Position numbers and translations under genes: made by a program
Notes under the pieces: generated by a model
Database searches by the model: none
What the model was told of the DNA's origin: nothing
What the model saw: the letters and a program-made list of their open reading frames with translations, nothing else
Shown here: one piece after another, positions 31,769 to 46,327 of the stretch
Position numbering within the stretch: the stretch's first letter is position 1
Layout: each line of letters opens with the position of its first letter
NCBI RefSeq assembly: GCF_933775445.1
Contig: NC_065878.1
Coordinates: 16,565,395-16,629,394 of the forward strand
Direction of reading: 5' to 3'
Length of the DNA: 64,000 nucleotides
Source: Argentina anserina
Taxonomy: Eukaryota > Streptophyta > Magnoliopsida > Rosales > Rosaceae

Positions 31769-34700
31769 TCATGGCGTTGCAACATTTTCCTTGGCTAGGG
31801 GTGCAATTTCCTCACCATCACCACCATTTCCGGGTTCACTGTCAGCAACCCCCAAACTCAGCAGCACTTCTTCCCACTTCTTAGCAGGTCCCTGTCACAA
31901 TGTGGCAAAATCGCATGAGATATGGACCGTTGTGATTCTATGATACATTCTTGATTTCAAATATCATACCTTCCACGATAAATCTTGAGACATGCAGTTC
32001 TGAATCATCTCAGCAAAAGCCAAAGTTCCATAAGTTGCAAGAGCTCTTTTAACAGTTGTGGCCACGGCTTGTACATCCACAGGATCAATAACCTCGCACT
32101 GAAAGATCATTTCTAAGGCTGAAGCTCATATTAAGATAAAGGGAACTTAGTGGGAACCTAAATTAAGATATGTATACCTCAACATTGAAACTTCCCATAT
32201 GAAATCCTGTGAATCCTTCTTTAACAGTGTCTACCAAACCACCAGTTGATGCAACGATGGGAACCTGCAAAGAGCAGGAGTAATTTAGTAATAAGATGTG
32301 TGTGCTAATTCAAAATAAGAACTTCTGGAAGGCACTGATCTTACAGTTCCATAACGCATAGCATGCAACTGAATGAGACCACACGGCTCAAATCTGCTGG
32401 GAACCAACATAAAATCAGCTCCGGCTGTTATCATATGGGCCAGAGGAACATTAAATTTTGCAACTCCTCGAGCTTTGTCAGGGTATTTTGTTTCCAATTC
32501 AAGAAGCTGCTTCTCCATTGGTTTTTTGCCAGTCCCCTGATACAATTGCAGAATGCAGCTTATGATTAGTATAAAAGTAGCTCTCTAGTACTTAGATCTA
32601 AAATTTGAAATATGGGCTGAAAACATCTTTCATGCCTGGTACTTACAAGAACTATAATCTGCATATTCTCTTTGATAAATTGGGGAATTGCTGCTATAAG
32701 AATATCAGAACCCTTCTGCTCTTCAAGCCTACCAATGAAACCTATCACAGGAATTTTCTTATCCACTGGCAGACCGACTTCTGCTTGGAGGGCTTCTTTC
32801 AAGATAGGCTTTGCATCCGCCACCTACGTAAACAAACATTCAGAAACTAATGCCATATACATCAAAAATTTTGTACAATGGAAGTTCAAGTTTAATAATT
32901 GTTCATACCGTTGTAGCATCATACTTGACATCTATATACTTATCAGTCATTGAGTTCCATTCCTGGACATCCATGCCATTTATTATACCAAGAATATTAG
33001 CTATCCGAATAATGTTATCCAATTCGACTCCTTTATCAACTGAAGAAGCAACTTCTTTGGCGTAGTACGGGCTAACAGTCAAGTTTATGTCTGATTCTAA
33101 GAGCCCAGCTTTCATCCAGTTAATTTTCCTCCCTTTCACTGGTTTGTCATAGCTGTAGAATTGGAAAGAGTCAAAATCAAGGTGCAGTCATAGAATACAA
33201 CCGTTCTATTGTGCCAGAAAATCATACCCATCAATGAAATCAAAGGAGCTTTTAAATGCGGCTGGGAGATTGAGAAGTGAGAAGTCCGCAAATGCAAATC
33301 TGCCTTGGTACGCAATGTTGTGAATGCAAAAGGCTACCTGTAACAAGATTGGCAACTACCTTAAGGAATTGCAGACAGGAATGGGCAAAACAAAAGTTGA
33401 ACATACACCAGCCACTTACTTTGGCATTCTTGTATATTCCTCTAGCTTTGTATATGGCTTTTAGGTAGCATGGGAGGAGGGCTGTGTGCCAGTCATTGGC
33501 AATGAAAACAACATCTTCTCCTGCACGTAGGAAGTTGATAGTACTAATTCATATATGATTTTATTACGTTATATATAGTGAGTATTGGTTTACAGAATCG
33601 TAGCAGCATTTTCCTACCATATGGTCCTGAAAAATATTTGTTGCTGGTTAGATTCAGAACTCTTGGTGCCTCTAGAGCTGCCTAAACCATATAATTTTAT
33701 ACAATCGTGAGAACTGAGCATAAAACGGAAGGGGAGAAAAGAAATCAGTAAAGAGTAAAGACATGTATAAGATGCAAGGATTCATCAGATCAGCCATTTC
33801 CTAACAATTTCAGAGTAATGAAGAGTATATGTAACGCAAATTGGAAACTTTAGGCAAAATGATCTATCAGGCAAGCTCTTCAGCCAAATCTGCCCTATCA
33901 AACACTTCTGACTTAAAATTAATAGCCTACATAGCCAGTTACAACTGTAAAAGGCAACCACTTGTGCAAGAAGTTTAAAATTTGGTCACAAAAGCATGAA
34001 ACAAAGGTCATATAACCATAGGAATGTAACAGCACATCTAAAACTTTTTTGTGGTCATCTATTGCAAATTTAATCTCAGATCAAGTTCGCATACATATGC
34101 AAGCAGACAGTGACAAAGATAGAGAATATACCAGGCACAACAAGCTGAACCTAAGTTGGTTGTCCGTGTAATCCTCTCCAGCCATAGGCCCGTATAATTT
34201 CGATGCAGTTTTCCCCCATACCTTTAAAAAAAAAAACCAGAATTATCACACACCATTGATACCAAACTAAAACCTGTCCCTTTCCGACTAATCAAACTTG
34301 TCGAAATTCAGATACAGCAATGATCCAAAAGACAAACCTTTTCAAGAAACAGCGGGTGATCTACAAAAACACGATCAACCCCTCGTTTCTGGCAGTGAAA
34401 AAACCGAACCGTCTCAATCCTGTCTCCAACTTTAATCTACACACAAACATCATCAATGTCAATAAAATTAAAGACTTTACATCTCAAACCCTAAGAACAT
34501 ATATAAACCTATATACAAAGTAAAAACACACCTGAATTGTAACTCTTGAATCCCAAGCATCTTTGTACTGATCATAACGCGGTGAGATAGTCATCACACG
34601 GTGCCCAAGTGCCTGAAAATCGATCAAGTTCACTAGTCACGCTCACATTGATCAATATTCTGATACATCAAAAACAGAGAATCAAAAGAAAACAAAGCCA

Positions 34701-35033
34701 ACTTACGGCCATAGCTGGTGGGAGACCACCAAGCACATCTCCAAGTCCACCAGTCTTGCTCCACGGACCAACCTCTGTACCCACAAACACCAAATTCATC
34801 CCCTTCCCACATACAACACCACCCAAACGCTTCTCACTCCTTGTGCTCACTTGCCTCATTGCAATCGATTTTGAACTAACCGAGTTCAAAGCTCTCAACC
34901 CATTATGAGTCTGGCTCTGCTTCCCAAAACCCACGTTCCGAAACGCCGTCTTCGGCTCCAGGGAAGAAGATGACACGCCGTAGTTGACATGAGTGCTTGT
35001 GGAAGTGAAGCTCGAAGCAGTGACAGTTGCCAT
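31769..35033 (-). CDS. GBSS1: Granule-bound starch synthase 1, amyloplast/chloroplast (607 aa)
   Basis: Thirteen coding exons on the minus strand (34707-35033, 34532-34612, 34338-34436, 34132-34221, 33618-33681, 33420-33520, 33228-33337, 32909-33152, 32647-32823, 32345-32536, 32178-32264, 31970-32098, 31769-31891) join in frame to 1,824 nt. The enzyme (GT5 family) transfers glucose from ADP-glucose to alpha-1,4-glucan inside the starch granule and makes amylose. The transit peptide is about the first 77 residues (Ser/Thr-rich, [19 protein letters not shown]). The ADP-glucose-binding KTGGL motif is at residues 93-97 ([17 protein letters not shown]); near the C-terminal side are [29 protein letters not shown] and [10 protein letters not shown]. 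Length and exon count are as usual for dicot GBSS1. A 5' UTR intron probably ends just upstream of the ATG (acceptor near 35047, donor near 35120). One residue is unusual: SLLCL|AALEAP where CQAALEAP is common. Confidence 0.95.
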
Positions 35034-35189
35034 TAGTGGCTGTTCTGGGAAAAAAAAGAGTGGAGCTTTAAGAAGCTAGATCAGTTGTAAAAAGGAAACA
35101 GAAAGCTCAGGTTACCTACCTAGACAAAAGCTTCAATGATTTCTTCTTCCTGACCAAAGTGCTCGGGGTGCCGACGAGTTTGTGGGGAT

Positions 35190-36380
35190 TTAAAGTCAAC
35201 GGTGAAGGGGGTGAGAGTGTCATTTCAGTTTTCACGAGACGACTAAAAGATCTTTAATTGAGGGGTTTGAAGTTTCTACGACCTCAAGGTTCATTTGCGG
35301 TCTACAAGTTGAGGTTGAGGACCCCGGTTGTGAAACTGACGGTGGAACATGCACGAGAAGTTCTCGTGTGTAAATTGATTATTGGACCGGAGTTCTAGTA
35401 GGGTAGGGAGTTCGGACGATCTCTGTCCATGTTCCCCTAATAGTTGCCTAGGAGTGAGCAACCATTCGAGGGGCCGGGCGTTGCTTAGACATGGACATAC
35501 GGTTCCTCTTTATTTTTATTTTTTTTAAAGACACGACGACAATTGTATTAAAATAAATAAGATATAAAATAATAATTAATTACAAGAAACTAATTACGAA
35601 ATAAGCTCATATCTAGCAACTAAGAGACTATTCTCCAAACCCACAGATATACAACACAACCCATGAGGGAAAGTCGGAACGACCAATAAATGATAAGCCA
35701 TATTTTTATATGGTTCCTCTTCATAATTTATTCTCACAGGGGTATACAAAAATCAGCCTAGAGGGCTTATGTAGTCAATATAAGTGATAGGCGATCGCTA
35801 GGCGGCCACTAGGAGGGTCATTAGAAGCTCAAGGCGAGTCTAGGCGGGTAATTAAAAGCTCTATGATGAAGCTAGACATGCTAGACGTTTTGGATTTTTC
35901 AATGGCTAAGAAAACATATCTTTTTGTTGAGCGATTTCATTAAGCAAAATGACCGGTAAATCTCTAAATTGAAATCACAGAGGATCATGAGTCATGTTTT
36001 ACTTCTAGAACACTGTGATTTCCTAGTCACTTTTGACGTCCCCTATTGAGAATTTAGGATACTTCATATCAACTCCGTTAATAGATGTCACACATTTACG
36101 TTTTTGTACAGACAGTAATTCCACTGTTTTTTTAATAAACAATATATGCATATCATCCATCAAATCCAAATTTGAGGCCGTACGAATTGAATCAATTTCG
36201 TGGATGGACTCGAGCAAAGCTCAAACTCGCGAGTTCCACTTCCAAGTCAACCTTGAACACAAAGACGACATGTCGTTCCTTTCGATTATTTTCCGAATTT
36301 TTACTATTTACTGAAACCGAACGACATGCGTATTAGCATCACCGAATTACTGACGGAGTCGGACTTAACCGGCCACAGCA
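35190..36380. other. Intergenic between divergent GBSS1 and VPS8
   Basis: No gene recognised. A short block at about 35775-35850 has repeated 'aggcg/ctaggcg' text (taggcggccactagg, ggcgagtctaggcggg) that I have seen scattered in other plant genomes as repeat debris. It shares the promoters of the two divergent genes. Confidence 0.45.
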
Positions 36381-36384
36381 AACA

Positions 36385-36409
36385 AAGAAGAAGAAGAAGA
36401 AGAAGAAGC
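36385..36409. repeat. (AAG)n microsatellite in the VPS8 leader
   Basis: About eight GAA/AAG units just before the VPS8 start codon. Confidence 0.85.
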
Positions 36410-36416
36410 AGAGGAG

Positions 36417-39400
36417 ATGACCAACAAGCTCACACAGTCGGAGCCACCACAACTCGCCATGGAGCTCGACCTCGACTCCTTCCTCACCTCCCACCTCGAC
36501 TCCGACTCCGAAACCGATCCCACCACCTCCGTCCCCCGCCGCACGATCGACGAAATCCTCAACGACACCGACTCCTCCGCCTCCGCCTCCCCCGACTCCT
36601 CCCCTCGCAGCACCTCCGCCTTATCTCAGTTCCTCGCGTCCGATCCCAAACCGCCGCAAACCGACGCCGCGTCCGTCGCCAGCGTCAGAACCGAGGGAGG
36701 AGGAGGAGCCGCCGCCGCGGCGCGGTTGAGTCAGTCGGAGGAGAAGGCGGTCCGGCCGGGCTTGAATTTGTACAGCCGCGCCAGGTCGGCGGAATTCCCC
36801 GTAGATTCGGCCGGGAGAGTCTCGAGGCCGTCGCCGTGGCTGCTGGGAGGCGTGAGGACGAATGCTAAGCCCGGGGCGGCGCTCGCGGCGGCTGCGGCGG
36901 CTTCGAGGTTGATGCCGACGCCGCATTCCGCTGCAATCAAGTCGAGAAGGAGCAGCGCCGGGAGCGGGAGCTTCCAGAAGGCTGTGGAGGCTGCGGAATT
37001 GGGTGAGAGATCGGAGGGAGGGTCTAGTTTTAACGAGGAGAGCAATGCGGTTGGCTCCGAAACTCCGGCGGAGGATTCGAATGAAGTAGAGGAGGAATCT
37101 GGTGGTGAATTGGGGAGGAAGGATGAGATTTTGGAGAGGGAGAGTGAGGTTGAGCAGGTGAGTCAGGTTGTTGATGAAGTTAGTGGCGGCAATGCTGATG
37201 CTGAAGAGGTCAGTAATGTTAGTGTTGATCAGAACTCGGCGAATTTCGATGTAAATGATGCTAAAGATGATGAATTCGATGAGATTGTGGTGGAATCGCA
37301 GCCGGAGTTAGACGAAAATAGTCCTTCTAATGTTGAGGAGGAGCCTACTGGTGAGGATCAGCAGCATTTTTTTGGTGGTAATGATGATCATGATGAGGTT
37401 GTTGATAATGATGGTGGTGATCATTTCGATGATGATGCATTGGGAACTTCAATCACTCAGCTTGTGGAGGAGAGAATGGAGGAATTGGAGAGCAGGAGGG
37501 TTAGTAAAAAAGCTGAAAAGAAATCAAGGAAGCCGCTTGAAATCGCGGAAGAGCTGGAGAAGAAACAAGCTTCGACTGCTTTGGATTGGGAAGAGGGTGC
37601 TGCTGCTCAGCCCATGAGGCTTGAGGGTGTCCGGAGAGGGTCCACCACATTGGGGTACTTCAATGTTGATGCTAACAATATCATTACTCGGACCCTCTCT
37701 GCTCCGGCTTTGAGGCGTGATCATGGTTCGCCGCAAGTACTGGGTGTTCACAGTAACTACATTGCCATAGGAATGTCGAGAGGGGTTGTTATTGTTGTCA
37801 CCAGTAAATACTCTCCTCATAATGCTGACAACATGGACACAAAGGTTACATTTTGTCAACTCACTCTTATTATGTTTGATTCGATAAATCTCAATCAGCA
37901 TTCTAATTTAATTGCTTAAGCTTAGGTTAAGGATTATTTGAATTAAGATAGTTAGCTCATATTTGTCAACTATGGATTTTATATTCCAGCTGCTATTTCT
38001 TGGATTGCAAGGCGAGCGTTCTTATGCTGCGGTAACTTCTATATGCTTCAATCAGCAAGGGGATCTACTCTTAGCTGGATACGCAGATGGTCACATTACA
38101 GTTTGGGATGTTCAGAGGGCATCCGCTGCCAAAGTGATTACCGGAGAACATACAGCTCCAGTTGTACATACTTTTTTCTTGGGGCAAGATTCTCAGGTCA
38201 CGCGTAATTTTAAGGCAGTTACTGGTGATAGTAAGGGTCTGGTACTGCTACATTCCTTCTCTGTAATTCCCCTGGTTAATAGATTCTCCATCAAAACACA
38301 GGTAAAACACTATTTGGCATTGCTGACAGATGTAGGCATGTAGTAGTAGATGTGTGATCTTCCAATGATATAATTTTATCACACTTGATAAATCTTATTC
38401 ATCTTCACTGGAACAGTGCCTTCTGGATGGACAAAAAACAGGCACCACACTGTCAGCTTCACCACTCATTGATGAATTATGTGGAAGCTCTATACTTTCC
38501 TCAAAGGCAAATGCGACAGGTTCAGGCAGCAGTATAGGTGGGATGATGGGTGGTGTGGTTGGTGCGGATGCAGGTTGGAAACTCTTTAATGAAGGATCCT
38601 CTGTGGTTGAAGAAGGTGTGGTCGTATTTGTCACCCATCAAAATGCTTTGGTGGTATGAAGCCTTCAGATGATAGAGTGAATTCCATGTACCTTATATAT
38701 TGAGAATTGATGCTCTTCTCTTTTTACACATCGTCTTTTAACAATGTGTTAACCCATGTGTATTCTTTGCAGGTAAGACTAACTCCCACTTTGCATGTCT
38801 ATGCACAACTTTCTAAACCAGAAGGGGTCCGTGAGGGTTCAATGCCTTGTACTGCTTGGAAATGCACTACTCAATTGCTTAATTTGCCTACTATTAATGG
38901 TAAAAGTTGACTTTCTTTGTTAAATTACCAGTTGGCAGATTCCTAGGATGAAGTATTCATCATTTATTTACTTACTTATTTATTTATTTGTTCGTTTGTA
39001 TATTCGGACTAGAGAATACGCCTACTGAAGCTGTTGAAAGAGTTTCATTACTTGCAATTGCTTGGGATCGGAAGGTTCAAGTAGCAAAGTTGGTCAAATC
39101 GGACTTGAAAATATATGGTAAATGGTCTCTTGAAAGTTCAGCCATAGGTGTGGCTTGGTTGGATGATCAGGTATGCGTATGTTTATTGGTCTTTTACTTT
39201 GCTGAATTTGTGTTATTCTGCCTAGAAGAATTATGTACATTTTGTAGGAGTTGAGTTTACTTCACAGCTTGATGGATTTAGTTGGAGGTTTTTTTGTCTA
39301 CAGATGCTGGTGGTTCTTACGGTTTCTGGACAACTTTGTCTGTTTGCAAAGGATGGAACCATAATTCACCAAACAAGTTTTTCCCTAGATGGTGTTGGAG

Positions 39401-42400
39401 GGGATGATCTCATTTCTTATCATACTCACTTCATCAATATATTTGGAAACCCTGAAAAAGCTTATAACAACTGCATAGCTGTAAGAGGAGCTTCTGTATA
39501 TGTACTTGGACCTACTCATCTTATTATTTCCCGGCTTCTCCCATGGAAGGAACGCATTCAGGTTTTACGAAGAGCTGGTGACTGGATGGGTTCTTTGAAC
39601 ATGGCAATGACAATTTATGATGGCCAAGCTCATGGTGTTGTTGACCTTCCAAGAACTTTGGATGCTGTGCAGGAGGCCATAATGCCTTACCTGGTTGAAT
39701 TGCTTTTGGCATATGTAGAGGAAGTATTTTCATATATTTCAGTAGCATTTTGCAACCAAATTGGAAAAATGGATCAAGTTGATGACGTGAATAGACAAAG
39801 TAGTTCTGTGCACAATGAAATAAAAGAGCAATACACCCGTGTTGGTGGGGTCGCAGTTGAATTCTGTGTCCATATCAAGAGGAATGACATACTTTTTGAT
39901 GAAATCTTCATGAAGTTTGTAGCTGTTCAACAGAGAGGTATAATCAACCCCGTGGGCTTTTGCATTTAATGATTTGATAGAACTTCATGCATTTTTTTCC
40001 TTTACTTCTCTGCATTCTTGGATCTCTGTATTAAGAGTTGGTTTAATGTAGTGAAAATTATGTTCTTGAATTATATGTATAAAGAGGTAAACTCCACTTT
40101 GCTACCAACTATGATCGAATTTGAATGGCATTTTAAGAAGTGTACCTGTGTAGTATGACTAGTATCAAGTTATCAACACATAAAAATTACAAAATTGCCA
40201 ATTTTATTATCCTACTACAACTCATAAGGGTCAAGCTAAAGGCTGGAGTGCATAATTTATCTAATATGGGATGAAACTTCTCATTTTAAGAATAACTTTA
40301 TTGAAGTCTTTGGAGACTTGCCTTTTAACTTTGTTTTCTGATTTGATGGAAACTGGAATATATTTTATAGAACAAGGCAACTAGGTTCTATTAGTTGTGT
40401 ATTGCTTTAGGTTTGTGTGAGCTGCTGTGCTGTAGATTTGCAACATCTGAAATATGTACTTTGTTCATTTGCTTGAAGGACGCTGCATATGAAATTATCC
40501 TTTCTGTCCACTATATCATGCTACTAATCTGTTTCACTTCTTAAATCTTTTTAGACACATTTTTGGAACTGTTGGAGCCTTATATATTGAAGGACATGCT
40601 TGGTTCTCTTCCGCCTGAGGTACTGCATAGTGTTCATGTATTTTGGCTGTATTGGCAGCTATATTCTGCAATCTACATAATGACATTCTTTCCCCTTTTC
40701 CCTTATTCTAAGATTATGCAAGCTCTGGTAGAACATTACAGCCACAAAGGGTGGGTACAGCGTGTGGAACAATGTGTCCTTCACATGGATATTTCTTCAT
40801 TGGATTTCAATCAGGTCTCTACCTTTCATACTTTTGCTAGTGATTTTTGTCTACTTTGTCTACTAATATTTTTTTTCTTACTTTTCACCTCTAACATTAA
40901 CAATTCTTTCTTTTAGGTTGTTAGGTTATGCCGGGAACATGGGTTATATAGTGCCCTGGTGTATCTTTTCAATAAAGGTTTGAATGATTTCATATCACCA
41001 CTAGAGGAGCTGTTGGTTGTGTTGCATAATAGTCAAAAAGAAGGCGCTAAGGCCCTTGGGTACGATATCTTTGACCTGTACCCTTCATGTTGTAATTACT
41101 CGAGTTTGAAAATGTTTTGGTTAGTTTGTTGTACTACTTCAGTTCCCTCTCATTCTATTCCAGCATCTTACTAGATCTTTCTTCTCATTGATCAATGTGC
41201 TAAAAACAAATACCAAGTTGTTTCATATATTTCAGTTTATCTTTTCGCTGTTTGTAGGTACTTGACTTTCCCATTGTCTTATTTTACTTTTTCTTGTTTG
41301 CAGATACAGGATGCTAGTTTATTTGAAGTACTGCTTTTCGGGCATTGCTTTCCCCCCAGGTATGGACTTCTCATCAGAGGACACTAGCAGGATATGCCTT
41401 TATTTGATAACCTATACAGAAATGGTTTGGGTCATGTACAGAAAAAGATATATAAATGTCGCAGAATAAGTATGAAGGGGTGAAGGAGGACCAACAGGAA
41501 CACATGATTAAATAACTAGGGCCTCTATCTTCTATGCTTTGACGTAATTATTCAGATTAATAAACTTTGCATCAATCATCTTTATTGCAGGACAAGGAAA
41601 AATTCCTCCTTCACGCTTACCATCTCTTAGAACAGAACTTTTGCAGTTTTTATTGGAGGGTTTTGATGCCCCTAATTCAAGAGCACTCTCAAGCAAATAC
41701 CCAGGAGGAGAATATCTCAACCTTTATTATCTCTTAGAACTAGATACTGAAGCTACTTTAGATGTTCTGAGATGTGCTTTCACGAAGGATGAAATTTCGA
41801 TACCCGACTTCTCTTCTCAAAATTCAGCTGATGCAGATACAGAGCTTCAGTATGGGAATAACTCAATGGCTCAAAGCCTGGATTCGTTGGTCCAGAATAC
41901 AATTGATACTCTTATTAAGATTATTAGTAAGGACATGCCCCAGAGGGATGGATCTGCTAGCAGTATTGACCCTGAACCAGTCGTATCGTGGCCTTCAAAG
42001 AAAGATATTGATCATCTCTTCGAGTTCATTGCATTTTATGTTGCATGTGGAAAAGCTAATGTCTCAAAGACAGTACTGTCTCAGATTTTGGAGCATTTGA
42101 CATCAGACAATAACTTCCCATCATCCGTTTCTGGAGATAGCATGATTTCAAAAAAAAGGGAGAAGCAGGTTCTTCGCCTTCTTGATGTAGTGCCAGAGAC
42201 TGATTGGGATTCATCTTCTGTGTTACAGCTATGTGAGAAAGCACAATTTTACCAGGTACATTATCAAGTGTCTTTTACCTATGACGTTGTCTCAGAAACA
42301 TGTTGATACAATTTATAGTGTACTCACTACTGGGTTTCTTTATGTCCTCTTAGGTATGTGGTCTGATTCATACCAACCGACACCAGTATCTTGGTGCTCT

Positions 42401-45400
42401 GGATTGCTATATGAAAGATGAAGCGGAACCCATTCATGCCTTTGCCTTTATCAACAAAACATTATTGCTGTTGACAGATGAGGAATGTGTTGCTTTTCGA
42501 TCAGCAGTTATTTCTCGAATTCCAGAGCTATTTGACTTAAACAGGTAATTATGTAATTATGATAAATGTTTCTTTTTCTTTTTCGTTGCTCAAATGTCAA
42601 TTGGAGTTCTTCCTCATTAATCATTCAATTTCGACCACTTCCTGATCCTATGTAGAGAGGGTGCATTCTTCTTGGTCATGGACCATTTTGCCAGTGAAGA
42701 AGGTTCTCATATTCTCTCTGAACTCCGGTCCCATCCAAGAAGCCTTTTCCTTTACTTAAAAACAGTGATTGAGGTTCATTTATCTGGCACCCTCGACTTT
42801 TCAAGTTTGAGAAATAATAATCTTATGGGAGTAAGGGATCTAACAGAAGGAGTTGAGGCATTCTTGGGAAGGGTCTCTAATTTCCCACAGCTTTTGCGTG
42901 ATAGTCCTATTAATGTGACCGATGATATGATCGAGCTTTATCTGGAGGTGAGTGTTTTCTGAACTTGTGATCTTTTGTTATTTATAACTATGTGTATTTG
43001 ATGGATCGATGTTAACTATAAGTGTCCAATGTGCTTCAGTCTATTTGGGTTGGTTAAAGTGTACATACTTTCATATGTCCATTTTGGCCAAGTTTGATTG
43101 TTGAGGCTTGGAAGGGTCACTGAGTGAGTTTTTTTTTCTTTTTTTTTTCTGGTCATGAAGCTTACTCGGTGTCAACTGCTGTCTGTTACTACTTAGTTGC
43201 TTAGGTCCAGAAATTATTTGTCGAGCACTCATTGATACCAGCTCAGGTTCTGATGTTTCATTCTTTAATTTTGCAGCTGTTATGTCAGTTTGAACGCAAT
43301 TCAGTTCTCAAATTTCTAGAGACTTTTGATAGCTATCGTGTGGAGCACTGTTTACGCCTCTGCCAGAAATATGCTATAGTAGATGCTTCATCATTCTTGT
43401 TGGAAAGGGTTGGAGATGTTGGGAGTGCACTTTTACTTACACTTTCCACTCTCAATGACAAATTCATCAAGCTTGAAACTGCTGTTGGAAGTCTAGCATC
43501 AAGTGGGGCTTCTCGTGGTTCTGCTAGTAGAGAATACTTGAGCAATGCTTTAAAAGTAGAGGAGGTTGGTAAATATAATTTTGAATCTAGCATGTCGTTA
43601 GGCTTTTTTTATGCTTCTATAGATTATTTCAATTGTTATTAATCACTTGTAATTTTTCTATTCCAGGTGAATGACATTGACAGTATATTGCATGCCTGTA
43701 TTGGATTGTGCCAACGGAACACACATCGTTTGAATCCTGATGAATCAGAGGCACTCTGGTTCAGATTACTTGACTCGTAAGTTCATTTTTCTTGTTTGGT
43801 CTCAGTTAAGCCTTACCTGTGCACAATTAGCTGGCCATAATATGTTCTTTGATTTCAGTATTTTTTGTTTGATTATCTTGACCTGAAAAAATTTGTGCAC
43901 CTGCCTCTCGTGCTCCTTATAATCTGTCTGGGATAATCCATGAGGTATTCATTGTAGTCATGCAGTATGTGATCATGGAATTATTAAAGACTAACTATTC
44001 TCTAACTTCCGGTACAGGTTCTGTGAGCCTTTAATGGATTCGTTTAGTGCTGGTACAGTATCTAAAGGACAAGATCTTAATAGAATGGTATCCAAGGCAT
44101 TGGATACACAAGAGGATGAGATGAATTTCATGATCAAGTGGAGAATCCCAAAGCCCCATAAAGGTGCTGATATCTTAAGAAAATTGTTTTCTCGGTTCAT
44201 CAAGGAAATTGTCGAGGGCATGATAGGATATGTTCGCCTTCCAACTATCATGTCAAAGCTCCTTTCTGACAATGGTGGCCAGGAATTTGGTGATTTTAAA
44301 TTCACAATATTGGGGATGCTTAGCACATACGGTTTCGAAAGAAGAATTCTGGTACAGCAGTTATATTTTAATCTCAATTATGCTAGGTATATACATGCTG
44401 TATTCTGGTTTAAGGGAATGATTGAGGCAATGAGCATGCGTAATATTCTATGGTATATTTAAAAATTAAAATTTCTTTTAATTTCATTTTGGTGATTTAT
44501 GTTTCTTCTTTACCTAGTGAATGTCTACAACATCAAAAGTTGGTTCTCAAAGCTACAATTGTCATTTGCATTTAATATATCTGCTGGATAGATACAAGCA
44601 GTACGAGGTTACTGAGCAGTATTCCAAAACTTTTTGCACACTACTGATTCAACAATATGTTAAACGTGTTGCACTTACTAGATTTTGAATTCTAGACTTT
44701 TTGTTGTGCTTATTTTTGTTCTTTTTGGTTTGCCTTTAACATATTTGATCTTTCATGTAGGATACTGCCAAGTCCCTGATAGAAGATGATACATTCTATA
44801 CTATGAGCATCCTCAAGAAAGGAGCCTCACATGGGTATGCCCCTCGCAACCAAAAATGTTGTATATGCGATTGCCTTCTGGACAAGAACTCTTCCAGCTA
44901 CATTCGCATTTTCAATTGTGGTCATGCAACACATCTTAAATGCGAAGCTTCAGAATTTGAAACATCAAGTCGTAGCTCATCCTCTGGTTGCCCTGTTTGT
45001 ATGCCCAAGAAGAAATCTCAGAGTTCTAAAAACAAATCAGTTGTAGAGGAGAGTTTAGTAAAGGAGTTTTCATCAAGGCCTCAACATACTCATAAAGCAA
45101 ATGTTCATCTACATGAAAGCAATGCATCTGAGAATAGCTATGGGATTCAGCAAATTTCACGAGTATGGCAACTTCTTATTGTCAGCGTCATTATCATTTT
45201 GATTTTCTCGATTTTGGTATGTGAAACTAAATAAGAAATTGAACTTGGATTTTGCAGTTTGAGATGTTGACCAATTTGCAGAAACATAGTGGATTAGTCG
45301 AGATTGAAAACATGCCTCAATTGAGACTTGCCCCACCAGCTGTGTACCATGAAAAGGTTAAGCATGGACCTGTTTTGTCACCAGGAGAGAGCAGTAATGA

Positions 45401-45623
45401 TCTTGCCAGTGCAGAGAAAAAAAGTAAAATCAAGCACCTCAGGGAGGTAAAATTAAAAGGATCATCTCTTCGGTTTCCTTTGAAAACAAACTTATTTGGC
45501 AATGGTACGTATCTCATTATGTCTCCTGTAAACCTAATGAATTTTGTGAGTCTGTGAAAAGGTTTGCATTTCTAACGAGTAGATATTCACTTTCCAGGAA
45601 AGGACAAGATCAGCAGGCGATGA
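36417..45623 (+). CDS. VPS8: Vacuolar protein sorting-associated protein 8 homolog (1,938 aa)
   Basis: Nineteen coding exons (36417-37844, 37990-38301, 38417-38653, 38773-38899, 39013-39170, 39304-39937, 40555-40619, 40713-40814, 40917-41059, 41304-41359, 41591-42255, 42354-42544, 42656-42947, 43277-43564, 43667-43776, 44018-44351, 44761-45162, 45258-45504, 45598-45623) join without a break to 5,817 nt. VPS8 is the CORVET-specific subunit that tethers early endosomes through RAB5-class GTPases. An acidic, Ser/Glu-rich N-terminal tail (about residues 1-430) precedes a WD/beta-propeller region (SICFNQQGDLLLAGYADGHI, TVWDVQRASAAKVI) and helical repeats. A C-terminal RING-like zinc finger follows: CCICDCLLD…FNCGHATHLKCEA…GCPVC (about residues 1748-1800). 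Length matches plant VPS8. First exon starts at the first ATG after an AAG-rich leader; an alternative ATG at 36459 (MELDLDSF) would shorten it by 14 residues. Confidence 0.93.
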
Positions 45624-46327
45624 CACTATTGCCAGCTACAACTAACAAGTAACAATACTGGAGTTGGATTCTGCGGAGACTGTCCAATATATATATTAGG
45701 CACTAACCATGATTGCTGAGTTTTAACCCTTGTTCCCTCTGTAATTTTATTAATCCTTATGTGCTTTCTATACAGATATGTTGTAATTACTTTGTAAATT
45801 ATCACAAATTTTGTAAATGATATATAGAAAGCCATATGCCATTTTGTGGTAAATGGAATAAATTTCTTCATGTTTATAGCGACTTTATCTGGATTCTTGG
45901 TGAATTTGTCAGAATCTCCTTAGTCTAATTCCTAAATAGCAATGTTACTTGGGAACACCGACAGTAATACATTGCTTCAAGGACTTTCCGTTCGTGCCTT
46001 TTACTAATGGAGACCTGCATGAGCTTGTTCTTATGACTTGTGTCTACTATTACATGAAGATGCACGAGAAGCCCAACTGAACCTAAAGTTACGTATTAAC
46101 TCGGCGTATTCATAATTCAAATAAGAGATTGCCGAGATGATAATAGTTTCTCATCTCTTGATTCAACTCCCAATAAAGTTGGGGATGGCAAGAACCAAGC
46201 GCACCAACTGATGTTCAAAATAGCTGGAGTTGGAATGTACATGAAATAGCAAAATTGAGATTTTAGGGAAACGTAAATGGTACTCTAAACCGACAGTGAC
46301 ATGCACTCAGTTCCAAAGGACAATCTG
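45624..46327. other. 3' regions of convergent VPS8 and MED4
   Basis: Contains the 3' UTRs of the two convergent genes; no other gene recognised. Confidence 0.6.

Noticed and set aside
36326..36868. Arg-rich 180-aa ORF overlapping VPS8 exon 1
   Set aside because: Out-of-frame reading of the GC-rich, Ser/Pro-rich VPS8 start; the VPS8 frame continues through 19 exons.
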